DNA of 26,186 bases from Methanobacteriota archaeon (lineage in GTDB: Archaea > Thermoplasmatota > Thermoplasmata > RBG-16-68-12), in contig VBMR01000080.1 in NCBI GenBank assembly GCA_005878325.1, positions 1 through 26,186 on the forward strand. Direction: 5' to 3'. The notes under the pieces are model-generated. The model was given only the letters and a program-made list of their open reading frames with translations, was not told where the DNA came from and ran no database searches. Below, in pieces: positions 1-8,086 of this stretch (within the stretch, counting starts at the first letter, position 1; each line of letters begins with the position of its first letter). Both the position numbers and the translations under genes were made by a program.

Positions 1-114
1 ACGGTCCGGGAGATGCGCTGGGCCCGCGTCGGCGAGTTGGAGTTGGAGTTGGAAGGGTCAAAGATCAAGTCTTATCGGGCGACCGTGAAGATCTACTTCA
101 ACATCGAACGATAG
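1..114 (+). CDS. Dodecin-family flavin-binding protein, C-terminal part
   Basis: Only the last 37 codons are in the window; the gene begins upstream of base 1 and ends at TAG 112-114. The visible tail reads through the strand pattern W-A-R-V-G-E ... KIKSYRATVKIYFNIER, which matches the C-terminal beta hairpin of dodecins (typically ...V-E-x-G-K-I-x-E-Y-R-V-x-V-K-V-x-F). Dodecins are about 65-75 residue proteins that assemble into hollow dodecamers storing flavin or riboflavin breakdown products in the cytosol. The conserved Trp just before the loop fits the aromatic flavin-stacking residue of archaeal dodecins. An oddity is a perfect three-copy hexanucleotide repeat (GAGTTG at 33-50), which encodes Glu-Leu three times in the loop between two strands. 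The short partial length limits certainty, but the tail is characteristic. Confidence 0.7.
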   Translation, partial: TVREMRWARVGELELELEGSKIKSYRATVKIYFNIER

Positions 115-123
115 GCCATCCAA

Positions 124-711
124 TCATCCTCGATCCAGGTCCTTCGTCGCGGCCACGATGTAGGATCGGATCCCAGCCTCGACGGACACGTGATCGAAGC
201 CGACGGCCTCGAGCCTCTGGCGCAATTCGTCCGGCTCCAGGAAGGCCATCGCCTCTCCGTGCCGCAGGCCACCGATCCAACGAAAGAACCACCCCGGCGC
301 CTTCGAAGGCGGGAGTTCGAGCAGGGCGACTCGGCCGCCGGGGCGCAGGACGCGATGCATCTCCTCCAGCGCCTTTCTCTGGTCCGGCATATGATGGAAC
401 GAGACGAGGGCGAGGACGCGATCGAACGATGCATCCGGGAAAGGAATCGCCTCCCCCTGGCCCTGTTCGAACCGAATCGCGGGTCGCTCCCTTCGGCCCA
501 GGGCGACCTTTCGAGGGTTGGGCTCAAGCACGACGATCTCCCCGCAACCGCGAGCGACCCGAGCCGTGGCGGCCCCGGCCCCGCCACCGACGTCCAGCAG
601 GCGCAGGTCCTGCGAGGGAGCGACGAGGGCCCGCAGCCTCGCCAAATCAGGAGCTCTCTTGCGGACGCTAAGCCGTTCGATGAAACGAATGGAGAAGGAC
701 GTCGGATCAGC
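124..711 (-). CDS. Class I SAM-dependent methyltransferase (UbiE/type 11-like)
   Basis: The reading frame ending at TGA 126-124 carries the full Rossmann methyltransferase core. Motif I is LLDVGGGAGAA, followed by the acidic end of strand 2 (VVLEPN), post-II GEAIPFPDASFDRVLALVSFHHM, and motif III RVLRPGGRVALLE. The substrate is not predictable. The N-terminus is uncertain. The frame shows a plausible family-like segment (ADPTSFSIRF...) back to about 711, but has no ATG, GTG or TTG there; the first in-frame one is TTG at 645, only 17 codons before motif I. A TTG at 758, preceded four bases earlier by GGAGGT (768-763), would come into frame if the G7 run at 714-720 were one base longer. I therefore give the conserved extent rather than a proven start. 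The gene is divergent from the DsbA-family gene at 838. Confidence 0.75.
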   Translation of the reverse strand, partial: ADPTSFSIRFIERLSVRKRAPDLARLRALVAPSQDLRLLDVGGGAGAATARVARGCGEIVVLEPNPRKVALGRRERPAIRFEQGQGEAIPFPDASFDRVLALVSFHHMPDQRKALEEMHRVLRPGGRVALLELPPSKAPGWFFRWIGGLRHGEAMAFLEPDELRQRLEAVGFDHVSVEAGIRSYIVAATKDLDRG

Positions 712-837
712 CCGGGGGGGCCGAAGGCGGGTGTGGGACTTGCGGCTTTCGCCGCCAACGCGACCTCCGGTAGGGGAAAAAACCGAGGGGTTCTTAGCCG
801 ACGGCCTCGTCGGGTGGCCGGTCGGCAGGTGGTTCCC

Positions 838-1737
838 ATGCTCGAGGTGACCTGGTTCACGGATCCCCACAACATCTGGTGCTGGGGCTGCGAGCCGATG
901 GTCCGGCGCCTCGAGATCGCATACTCGGACTCCGTGGAACTCCGCATCCGCCAGGGAGGCTTGTTCGAGGACTTTTCGCCGGTCCGCGAGCAATGGGCGC
1001 GGATGTCGGGAGGCCGATGGGCCGACTCCGTCCGCGCGTTCTTTGAGGCGGTCGGCGCGCAGCATCAAATGCCAATGGACTCGGACCGTATGATCGAGTC
1101 GATCGAGGACTTCAATTCGACGTGGCCTGCGTGCATCGCCGCGAAGGCGGCCGACCTGCAAGGACCCCATCCCGGGAGGCGATACCTCCGGGCCCTCCGC
1201 GAAGCCTGGTGCTTGGACGCACGGGCGATTCACCGGGTCGGAGTCCAGACGGATGTCGCGCGGGAGGTTGGACTCGACGTCGATGCGTTCTCCAAGGCCC
1301 TCGAGGACGGGACTGCGGAGCGGGCGTTCGAAGAAGACCGCAAGGAGTGCGAGCGCCTCGAGGTCACCGGATTCCCGACCTTCACGATTCGCAAGGGCGA
1401 GGTGTCCGCGCGGCTGAATGGATGGCAGCCATGGGAGGTCTTCGAGGATGTCCTCCACCAGGTCGAACCGTCCGTCGTTGGGAATGTCCCCGATCCGACC
1501 GAGGCCACGCTGCTCACCCTGTTTGACCCGTTCGAGCGGTGGGCGACGCGCGAGGTCGCCGCCGTGTTGGGCGTGACCGACGACGATGCGGAACTGCTGC
1601 TCGAGGAGCTGGAAGAGGCCGGACGAATTGCCCATCAGGCGGTCGGAAACGGGCTGGTCTGGCAACTGGTGTCTCCTCGTGCGCAGGTCACGAGGACGGC
1701 CGGTCCACCCGTTGACCGGACTTCCACACCGAAATGA
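838..1737 (+). CDS. DsbA-family thiol oxidoreductase with C-terminal wHTH-like tail
   Basis: This 299-residue protein starts with the first beta strand of a DsbA/FrnE-type thioredoxin fold (LEVTWFTDPHNIWCWGC). It has a C15-x-x-C18 redox pair (CWGC) and a cis-proline loop near residue 180 (VTGFPTFTI), so an active dithiol-disulfide oxidoreductase or isomerase is expected. There is no signal peptide, so it is cytosolic. After the thioredoxin/helical part, the last ~80 residues (FERWATREVAAVLGVTDDD and on) look like a winged-helix-type domain, as seen in some DsbA-family relatives. The ATG at 838 is preceded by AGGTGG, a fair Shine-Dalgarno match, although the frame is open further upstream. The 3' end overlaps the convergent amidohydrolase gene by 50 bp. 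The family is secure; the physiological substrate is unknown. Confidence 0.8.
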   Translation: MLEVTWFTDPHNIWCWGCEPMVRRLEIAYSDSVELRIRQGGLFEDFSPVREQWARMSGGRWADSVRAFFEAVGAQHQMPMDSDRMIESIEDFNSTWPACIAAKAADLQGPHPGRRYLRALREAWCLDARAIHRVGVQTDVAREVGLDVDAFSKALEDGTAERAFEEDRKECERLEVTGFPTFTIRKGEVSARLNGWQPWEVFEDVLHQVEPSVVGNVPDPTEATLLTLFDPFERWATREVAAVLGVTDDDAELLLEELEEAGRIAHQAVGNGLVWQLVSPRAQVTRTAGPPVDRTSTPK

Positions 1738-2935
1738 GATTCTCCGGTATGGCGAGGATCGAGATGTCGGCGAGTGGGTCCTTTCGCACCGCGAGGACGT
1801 CCGCGTCATACCCGGTCCGCAGTTGTCCGGACTTGGGCGCCTGCGGTCCCAGGGTCAGCGGGCCGTTCGCCGTCGCTGCCTCGATCGCCTGGAGGGGCGA
1901 CAGTCCGGCCTCCACGAGATGGACGAGCTCCCGAGCATTTTGGCCCCAGGGCGCGATCGTGTCCGCACCCGAACTCCAGATGTCCGTCCCGAGGGCGATT
2001 CGGATCCCTTTGCGGATCGCGAGGCGCAGGGAGCGCTTGTGGTCGTCCCCCAGCGCGACGACCTTGCGGTAGGCGTAATCGGGGATGTTCATCTTCGGGC
2101 CGAACGTGATGAGGCGCTCCAGGATGTACCGGGTCGGAACGAGGATGGCCTTCCCCTCGATCATGAGGTCCGCGGCCTCCTCGTCCAGATAGGATCCGTG
2201 TTCGATCGTCCCGCATCCGGCCCGGAGGGCGGCGAGGATCCCGGCCTTTCCGTGACAGTGCGCCGCGACGATTCGCTCGGCGCGGGCCGCCTCCCCGACG
2301 ATCGCGCGCAGCTCGTCGTCGGAAAACTGCTGATGCATGGGATGGTCCACTTCGCTCATGACTCCACCGGACGCGCACACCTTGATCACTCGCGCCCCCA
2401 ACCGCAACTGATTCCGCACTCCCTGAAGGCATGCCGCCACGCCGTCGCAGAGTTGGAAATAGTATCCGCTCGCGCCAAGCCCGTGGACGTACGAGGTGGG
2501 GAACATGTGAAGGTCGCCGTGTCCCGCGGTCGGACTGAGCATCGCTCCGCCACCGTAGATGTGGGGCCCCGGGATCGTGCCCTCCGCGACGACCCGCGCC
2601 AGGTGGATCCCGAGGCCAACGAGGTCGCGGATGCTCGTGAAGCCCGCGAGGAGGGCGGTGCGCGCGTCGGCGACGCTCCGCGCGGCCAGGACCGGTAGGG
2701 ACGTCTTCGCGATGTCTTCCACGTTCGTCGATCGGATCCCCATCAGGTGGCCGTGGCAGTCCCAGAGACCGGGCATCACCACGGGAACGCGGGTGACGCG
2801 AGCCCCTGCGGCCGCTTTGGGGGCGCCTTCCATCGTCCCTGCGTAGGCGATTGTGGGGCCGTCGAAGACCACGCACGCATTTCGGATCGGCTCTCCCTGG
2901 CCCGGGATCATTAGGTCCGCTTCAATCCGTTCCAT
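1688..2935 (-). CDS. Metal-dependent amidohydrolase (imidazolonepropionase/prolidase-like)
   Basis: This 415-residue cytosolic enzyme has the amidohydrolase (TIM-barrel) layout. There is an N-terminal beta domain, then the HxH metal motif (GLWDCHGHLMG, residues ~57-67), a Lys-bearing strand (RVIKVCASGGVM), a metal His in AAHCHGKAG, a second in GTIEHGSYLD, and the catalytic Asp in LGTDIW. A C-terminal strand region (GYDADVLAVRKDPLADI) closes the composite domain. Relatives in this group hydrolyse Xaa-Pro dipeptides, N-acylated amino acids or cyclic amides; the substrate cannot be chosen from sequence. I start at ATG 2935 (MERIEADLMIPGQGE), because longer frames run into the divergent DUF885 gene and have no family resemblance. 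It ends at TGA 1690-1688, overlapping the DsbA-family gene tail-to-tail. Confidence 0.85.
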   Translation of the reverse strand: MERIEADLMIPGQGEPIRNACVVFDGPTIAYAGTMEGAPKAAAGARVTRVPVVMPGLWDCHGHLMGIRSTNVEDIAKTSLPVLAARSVADARTALLAGFTSIRDLVGLGIHLARVVAEGTIPGPHIYGGGAMLSPTAGHGDLHMFPTSYVHGLGASGYYFQLCDGVAACLQGVRNQLRLGARVIKVCASGGVMSEVDHPMHQQFSDDELRAIVGEAARAERIVAAHCHGKAGILAALRAGCGTIEHGSYLDEEAADLMIEGKAILVPTRYILERLITFGPKMNIPDYAYRKVVALGDDHKRSLRLAIRKGIRIALGTDIWSSGADTIAPWGQNARELVHLVEAGLSPLQAIEAATANGPLTLGPQAPKSGQLRTGYDADVLAVRKDPLADISILAIPENLISVWKSGQRVDRPSS

Positions 2936-3044
2936 GCGGACCCGGAATGCCCGTGGGCGAATGAGCCTTCTGGCCACTCGGTTGAACCGGAGAGGAACGG
3001 AGGAATGCTTTTCCCAGCGGACTCGTTCCCGCCCGGGATCGTCC

Positions 3045-4578
3045 ATGGCCCGTAAGCGAAGTCGCGATGCCTTTCGACCGCTCGCCAAGCGCATCCTCGA
3101 GGAGTATCGGGAGTTCCATCCCACACAGGCCGCTTCCTCCGGACTTCATCGATTCGATGGACAGCTCGCCGACTACACCATCGCCTCCGTCCGCCGCTAC
3201 GTCGCATCCGCCCGCAAGGCCCTCCAAGCGCTCGATCGGATCGAGCAAGGGAACGGGTTGTCTCGAGCCGCGCGCCTCGACCTCGGCGTGCTCCGCGGTC
3301 TCCTGCTGAGCGAGATTTCCGAACTGGAGGACCAGCGGCTGCCCCAGGCCTTCCCGCCGCACCACCTGTTCCGGCTCAGCGTAGTGAATTACCTCTTACG
3401 CAACTATGCGCCCCTGGATCGCAGGCTGCGGGCGGTCGCCCGGCTCCAAGCGCAGATCCCACGGTACTTGAAGGACTTGCGGCGCTACCCGCTCCCTAGT
3501 GGAGCGGACGAACGAGGTCGCGAAGGGGGAGTTGAAGGCGCTCGTCCACGATTTCTCGACGACCTACAAGCCGCGGATCAAGAGCGAGTTCGCCTTGGGC
3601 CGTCGGAAATACGAACGGATGATTTTCGCGGAGCACCTCGCTCGGATCCCGATTGAGCGCTTGCAGGAGGTCGGTCAGGCCGACCTCGCCGCAAACCAGG
3701 CAGCCTTCCACGAGACCGCGAAACGCATCGACCCCGCAAAGGAACCGAAGGAAGTCCTCGAGGACATCGAACGGGACCATCCGACGGCCGAGGGACTGAT
3801 CGAGGACACGCGGGCGATGCTCGAGGAGATCCGAGGTTACCTCATCGACCATGACATCGTGTCCGTCCCTTCCGAGGAGCGCGCCCAGGTGATCGAGACC
3901 CCGCGGTTCTACCGCTTCGCCACCGCCGCGATGAACTCGCCGGGGAGTTTCGAGCGGGTGGCCAAGGAGGCCTTCTACTACGTAACCCCCGTGGAGGACT
4001 CGTGGACTCCGGAGAAGCGGGAGGAATGGCTCCGCCACTTGAACTACACGAGCCTTCGGAACATCTCCGTCCACGAGTGCTACCCCGGCCATTATGTCCA
4101 CTTCCTCCATCGGAAACGGGTGCGCTCGCCCGTGTTGCGCAGCTATTACTCGTACGCCTTCACGGAAGGCTGGGCCCACTACTGCGAAGCGATGATGGTG
4201 GAGCAAGGGTTCGGGGACCTGCGGTTGAACCTCGCGATGCTCCAGGACGCGCTCTTGCGGGATTGCCGATACCTGTCGTCCATCGGGATGCACACGGCCG
4301 GCTGGTCGTGGGAGGACGCGACCCGCTTCTTCATGGAGAACGCACACCTCGATCGACTCCCCGCGGAACGAGAGGCGAAACGGGGCACCTGGGACCCAGG
4401 CTACCTGAATTACACTCTCGGGAAACTGATGATCAAGAAGCTGCGATCCGATTGGATGGCCCGGAACCGCGGAGCGAGCCTCAAGCAGTTTCACGACGCG
4501 TTCCTCGGCCTGGGGGCTCCGCCCCTCGGACTCGCCCGCGAGCACTTGCTCGGTCCAGGAGCCGGTCCGGCCCTGTAG
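3045..4578 (+). pseudogene. DUF885-family metallohydrolase, split by a +1 frameshift
   Basis: Two overlapping frames together make one DUF885 protein of about 510 residues. Frame A starts at ATG 3045 (MARKRSRDAFRPLAKRILEE) and carries the N-terminal helical part to about 3495 (QIPRYLKDLRRYPLPS). The homologous reading then continues one base later in frame B from about 3499 (VERTNEVAKGELKALV) to TAG 4578. Frame B holds the zinc site HECYPGHYVH (an HExxxxxH-type motif of this family) and the downstream EGWAHYCE glutamate motif. DUF885 proteins are predicted gluzincin-like peptidases or carboxylesterases in the cytosol. The shift lies near CTCCCTAGTGG (3491-3501), which is not a long homopolymer. 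It may be an assembly error, a true mutation or, less likely, programmed shifting. Frame B could be expressed alone from GTG 3499 but would lack the N-terminal domain. Confidence 0.8.
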
Positions 4579-4789
4579 CGAGAGCCGCAGCGACCCTCGA
4601 CGATCCTGTGGACCCATGCGCCGCTCGGATGCTTTATGTGCCGCGACGCCTACACGATTCGGGAGCGGGCGAACGGTCGCGCCGGTGAAGGAGGCCCGTC
4701 GGCGAATGCTCCACGCGATGCGGAACTAGCGCGGTTCGCGGGACCTCTGGCCACACCGAGCCCGCGGGCGCTCCCAGGCACAGGGTCCG

Positions 4790-6046
4790 ATGGAACTCCG
4801 GAGGGGCGCCTGCTATGTCATCGAGGACGAAACCTCCGATGTCGCTTACCGCTTGTTCACCCAGAAAGCACCGGAGCTGGGGGCCGGTTTCTGCATCGCC
4901 CGATTGCATCCGGAGAAGATCCGCAAACGGCTCGGCTCCATGCAAGCGCGCCTGGGATGGCTCGCCGAAGCCCCGGGAGCCGATCACTTCAGCGCGAATG
5001 CGATCTCGTCCCTCGCGAAGGCCATCCAGCAGTTTGTGCAGGAACACCAGAGCTCGGGCCTCGTCCTGGTCGACGGCCTGGAGTACGTGATCTTGCACAA
5101 CGGATTTCAGCCCACGCTCCTCGCCTTCGTGGAGCATCTCAATGAATTCGTCATGAGCACGCAGGCGATCGTCCTCATTGCCTTGCGGCCGCGAACGTTG
5201 GATCCCCGAGAACTCGCGCTTCTCGAACGAAACCTGCAGGTCCTTCGAGGTCCTGAGGTCAAGAGCCAGCTGGACATGGAAGAGGTGGGGGAACTCCTCG
5301 TTCGCGGTCCGGAATCGGAGGAGCCGATGGCATGGGGACCGGATGCACCAAAAGCTCTAAACCTCGGACCCGGCATGATACATACCCAGGTGCCGACCGT
5401 GCGCTGTGCGAGATGCGGAACGGAGAACGCGGAGGACATCGCCTACTGCGTGTATTGCGGAAACAGCCTGACCGCCCCTGCCCTCGAGCCCCTCCCGGTC
5501 GAGCCGTCCCTTCCCTCTCCGTCCAGGGCCGTGAAGCGCATCCCGCTGAGCGCGCGGAGACACGCCGAGCGGCGTCCGGACTTCGTCGGGCTGATCGGCG
5601 TTGCGTTCTTCCTCTTGATCATCGGCATCGTGTTCACCCTGAACACGAACTTGTTCAATGACCTAGGCGGCTGGTGGGACTTGATGCGAATCAATGGCCT
5701 CCCGGCGGGCTTGTTCGTCCGCCCGCCCCCGGGCATCATCACGAGCGGGATGTTCTTCTTCGCACTTCTGGGTCTCTCGAACTTCCTCACCTCGGGATTG
5801 CGGTGGATCGTCGACCGCAGCCGGTTCGGGGCCCTGGCGCGGGTGTTCGCGGGAATCGGCTTCCTGAGCCTGGCCGCGCTGATTTGGCGCTTCTCCGCCG
5901 ACGCCCTGAACGGCGGCCAAGTGATTTCGATCTGGACTGCGATCCTAGCGACCCTATTGGTGCTCTACATCGCCACCGGTCTCTACTGGGTTCGCGCTCG
6001 ACGACCTGCCGCAGTGGGCAGCCAATCTCCGACCGACCGGCCCTGA
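4790..6046 (+). CDS. DUF835 domain, zinc-ribbon membrane protein
   Basis: This 418-residue protein has three parts. Residues ~1-165 form a DUF835 domain: a Rossmann/KaiC-like fragment with the typical SGLVLVDGLEYVILHNGF core and the later ALRPRTLDPRELALLER strand-helix. Residues ~203-225 form a zinc ribbon, CARCG...CVYCG. Four transmembrane segments follow, near residues 260-285, 310-335, 345-365 and 375-400. DUF835 is mostly confined to archaea, especially Thermoplasmata and other euryarchaea, and occurs next to histidine-kinase and sensory modules, so a membrane signalling or scaffold role is a fair inference, but no function is established. The start at ATG 4790 begins directly at the domain. 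The 211-bp gap after the DUF885 gene shows no convincing gene. Confidence 0.75.
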   Translation: MELRRGACYVIEDETSDVAYRLFTQKAPELGAGFCIARLHPEKIRKRLGSMQARLGWLAEAPGADHFSANAISSLAKAIQQFVQEHQSSGLVLVDGLEYVILHNGFQPTLLAFVEHLNEFVMSTQAIVLIALRPRTLDPRELALLERNLQVLRGPEVKSQLDMEEVGELLVRGPESEEPMAWGPDAPKALNLGPGMIHTQVPTVRCARCGTENAEDIAYCVYCGNSLTAPALEPLPVEPSLPSPSRAVKRIPLSARRHAERRPDFVGLIGVAFFLLIIGIVFTLNTNLFNDLGGWWDLMRINGLPAGLFVRPPPGIITSGMFFFALLGLSNFLTSGLRWIVDRSRFGALARVFAGIGFLSLAALIWRFSADALNGGQVISIWTAILATLLVLYIATGLYWVRARRPAAVGSQSPTDRP

Positions 6047-6088
6047 AAATCCATCCCGTGCCTGGTCGGCAACCGCTTTCTCGGCCCG

Positions 6089-6331
6089 TCACGGCCGGAC
6101 GAGTTGGGAGGTCGGGACGCCCCCGGGCGGGATGAATCGACTGCCACAACTGCACGTCCATACGATGGCCTTCTCCCCGCCCTCCGTCTCAATTTGGGTG
6201 ACGGAATAGTCGAAGCCGCAGTTCTCGCAGGCTAAGACGACCGCCGGAGTCGCGGGCAGACGAAGGAGCAAGCTCGGTCGCTTCGTCCGCCGAAACAACC
6301 TCCGCAAATTCTCGACCGGATGCAGCCACAT
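6089..6331 (-). CDS. Small zinc-ribbon protein, function unknown
   Basis: This 80-residue open frame starts at ATG 6331. It has a basic N-terminus followed by two Cys pairs, CENCGFDYS and WTCSCGSRF, spaced about 25 residues apart, which is what a single zinc ribbon looks like. The sequence between the pairs (VTQIETEGGEKAIVWTC) alternates like the strands of a ribbon. I do not recognise a named family. It lies downstream of the mevalonate operon on the same strand, 180 bp after the DUF35 stop, and convergent with the DUF835 gene. Short length and the lack of a clear ribosome site keep confidence moderate. Confidence 0.5.
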   Translation of the reverse strand: MWLHPVENLRRLFRRTKRPSLLLRLPATPAVVLACENCGFDYSVTQIETEGGEKAIVWTCSCGSRFIPPGGVPTSQLVRP

Positions 6332-6426
6332 CCGGACGATGTCGTGCGAAGGAGTTGGCCTGTGGACCAGTTCTCCCGTTCGGGCCGTGAATCCCCTCCC
6401 GCCCGCGGATACTATGGCGTGTGGGG

Positions 6427-6436
6427 AAATAAAAGC
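6427..6436 (-). terminator. T-rich terminator candidate after the mevalonate operon
   Basis: On the minus strand this reads GCTTTTATTT, about 80 nt downstream of the last mevalonate-operon stop codon (6513). Archaeal intrinsic termination relies on short U-rich tracts, so this is a candidate. It could alternatively be a weak TATA element for the zinc-ribbon gene at 6331, but it would then leave a leader of about 70 nt. Confidence 0.3.
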
Positions 6437-6512
6437 TATCGGTTCATGTCGAAGTCGAGAGCGAGATCGGCGTTGACCGCCGCGAAACGTGGCGACGCCG
6501 GACGACGACGGG

Positions 6513-6914
6513 TCAGACCTGGGGACGGAACTTGTACCCGTAGTGGATGACGCCCGCCTCGCCCTCCTGTCCGAGCTTTCGGAAGGTGGCCTGGACCTTC
6601 ATTCCGATCTTCACGTCCTCCGGCTTGACGTCGATCAGCTGCGAGGTGAGCCGCACGCCTTCGTCCATCTCGATGATCCCCATGACATAGGGCTTCTGCA
6701 ACTCGAACTGAGCCGGGGCGTCGTGGATGATCGTGTACGTGACGACGGTCCCCTTGCCGCCCAGTTGGAAGCGGTTCATCTTGCCGATGGACTTTCGCCC
6801 ACAGGTCGGGCAGACGGCCCGCGGGGGAAAGTCGACTTTGCCGCAGCTCCCGCATTTCGTCCCGATCAGATTGTAGCGGCTCGCGATTTCCCGCCAGAAC
6901 CGGGGGACGGCGAT
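6513..6914 (-). CDS. DUF35 zinc-ribbon/OB-fold protein (thiolase partner)
   Basis: This is the archaeal acyl-CoA-channelling protein that bridges acetoacetyl-CoA thiolase and HMG-CoA synthase; its gene sits beside theirs, as here. Residues ~1-50 hold the helical lead PRFWREIASRYNLIGTKC and a rubredoxin-like zinc ribbon (CGSCG ... CPTCG). The OB fold follows (GKGTVVTYTIIH, LIDVKPEDVKIGMKVQATF). The first canonical start, ATG 6779, would remove the whole zinc ribbon, so the real start must lie upstream. The open frame there contains no ATG, GTG or TTG. The best-placed codon is ATC at 6914, exactly one base after the thiolase stop, the same spacing as between HMG-CoA synthase and thiolase. A G-rich stretch precedes it. 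Either a non-canonical start or a base error is implied. Confidence 0.85.
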   Translation of the reverse strand: MAVPRFWREIASRYNLIGTKCGSCGKVDFPPRAVCPTCGRKSIGKMNRFQLGGKGTVVTYTIIHDAPAQFELQKPYVMGIIEMDEGVRLTSQLIDVKPEDVKIGMKVQATFRKLGQEGEAGVIHYGYKFRPQV

Positions 6915-6915
6915 C

Positions 6916-8085
6916 TCAGTCCCCCCGTTCGAAGATGTGGACGACCGCCGTGGCCCCCGTCCCTCCGAGGGTATGGGTCAGGCCGCGCCGGGCGCCAACG
7001 ACCTGCCGCTTGCCGGCTTCCCCGCGGAGCTGCCGGACGATCTCGACGGCCTGGGCGACTCCTGTCGCCCCGACCGGCTGGCCCCGGGCCTTGAGTCCTC
7101 CCGATGTGTTGACGGAAATCTTGCCATTCAAGGCCGTCAAGCCCTCCTGGGTCGCGGGGCCGCCTTTCCCTTTGTCGATGAACCGAAGGTCCTCGATCGC
7201 GAGGATCTCCGAGATCGTGAAGTTGTCGTGGACCTCCGCGACCTGGACGTCCTTCGGCCCCAGCTTCGCTTCGTGGAACGCCCGCTTGCCCGCGATTACG
7301 GTCGCGTCGAGGGTCGTCAGGTCCCGCCGGTCGTGCAGGGCGAGGAAGTCACTCGCCTGGCCCGAACCCGCGATCCGGATCGGGAGGTCCGTGAACTTGC
7401 GGGCCTTCTGCGCCTCGCACAGGACGACCGCGGCGGCTCCGTCGGAGAGCGGGGCGCAGTCGAAGAGGCCGAGGGGTTCTGCGACCCACGGCGCGTTCAG
7501 GACCGCCTCGAGGGTGATCTCCTTCTGGAACTGGGCCTCCGGATTCAGGGCTCCGTTCTTGTGGTTCTTCACTGCCACCGCGGCCATGTGCTCCCTCGTC
7601 GTCCCGAACTCGTGCATGTGGCGTCGGGCGATCATCGCATACAGTCCCGCGAAGGTCGCGCCGAAGACGCTCTCCCATTCCTGATCGGCCGTCGAAGAGA
7701 GGATCTCCGCGGCCTGCACGTCCCCTACGTCGGTCATCTTCTCCGCGCCTCCCACGACGACGATGTCATGCATGCCGGAGGCGATGGCCAGACGGGCTTG
7801 CAGGAGGGCGATCGCACCGCACGCGCCGCCGCCTTCCACGCGGACCGTCGGTAGGTGCATGTCCGCGAGGCCGGAATAGTCCGCGACGAGGGCGGACACA
7901 TGCTCCTGGTCGATGAACTTCCCTGCGGACATGTTGCCGATGTACACCGCGTCGATGTCCTCCGACCGGAGCTTTGCGTCCTGGATCGCCTTGAGGCCGG
8001 CCTCGATCCCCAGGTCCCGGAAGGAGCGATCCCAGAGCTCGCCGAACTCCGTCTCGCCGACTCCGATGACCGCGACGTCCCGCAA
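6916..8085 (-). CDS. Acetyl-CoA C-acetyltransferase (archaeal thiolase, SCP2-like)
   Basis: This 389-residue thiolase condenses two acetyl-CoA to acetoacetyl-CoA, the first step of the mevalonate route to archaeal isoprenoid lipids. The N-terminus is RDVAVIGVGETEFG. The nucleophilic Cys lies in EGGGACGAIALLQAR, and a conserved His in VAEVHDNFTISE. The C-terminal half has the NTSGGLKARGQPVGATG strand-loop and a final catalytic-loop-like HTLGGTGA. The start is TTG 8085, one base after the HMG-CoA synthase stop, with GGGAGG six bases upstream. Longer in-frame starts would overlap the upstream gene and add unrelated residues. Length is normal for the family. The archaeal thiolase, HMG-CoA synthase and DUF35 protein are known to form one complex, and the gene order fits that. 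Confidence 0.93.
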   Translation of the reverse strand: MRDVAVIGVGETEFGELWDRSFRDLGIEAGLKAIQDAKLRSEDIDAVYIGNMSAGKFIDQEHVSALVADYSGLADMHLPTVRVEGGGACGAIALLQARLAIASGMHDIVVVGGAEKMTDVGDVQAAEILSSTADQEWESVFGATFAGLYAMIARRHMHEFGTTREHMAAVAVKNHKNGALNPEAQFQKEITLEAVLNAPWVAEPLGLFDCAPLSDGAAAVVLCEAQKARKFTDLPIRIAGSGQASDFLALHDRRDLTTLDATVIAGKRAFHEAKLGPKDVQVAEVHDNFTISEILAIEDLRFIDKGKGGPATQEGLTALNGKISVNTSGGLKARGQPVGATGVAQAVEIVRQLRGEAGKRQVVGARRGLTHTLGGTGATAVVHIFERGD

Positions 8086-8086
8086 T

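Noticed and set aside
124..1809. A single 561-codon minus-strand gene spanning the methyltransferase and the DsbA-family gene
   Set aside because: Only the part below about 711 has family motifs; the rest is the antisense shadow of the DsbA-family gene, common in GC-rich DNA.
1586..2698. A 370-codon plus-strand frame opposite the amidohydrolase
   Set aside because: The minus strand has all amidohydrolase metal motifs; this frame is its shadow.
3485..3501. Programmed +1 frameshifting in the DUF885 gene
   Set aside because: No known slippery site or downstream structure is evident and the family is not known to use recoding; error or mutation is simpler.
3496..4617. A 373-codon minus-strand frame opposite the DUF885 gene
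   Set aside because: Composition is shadow-like and the plus strand carries the zinc-site motifs.
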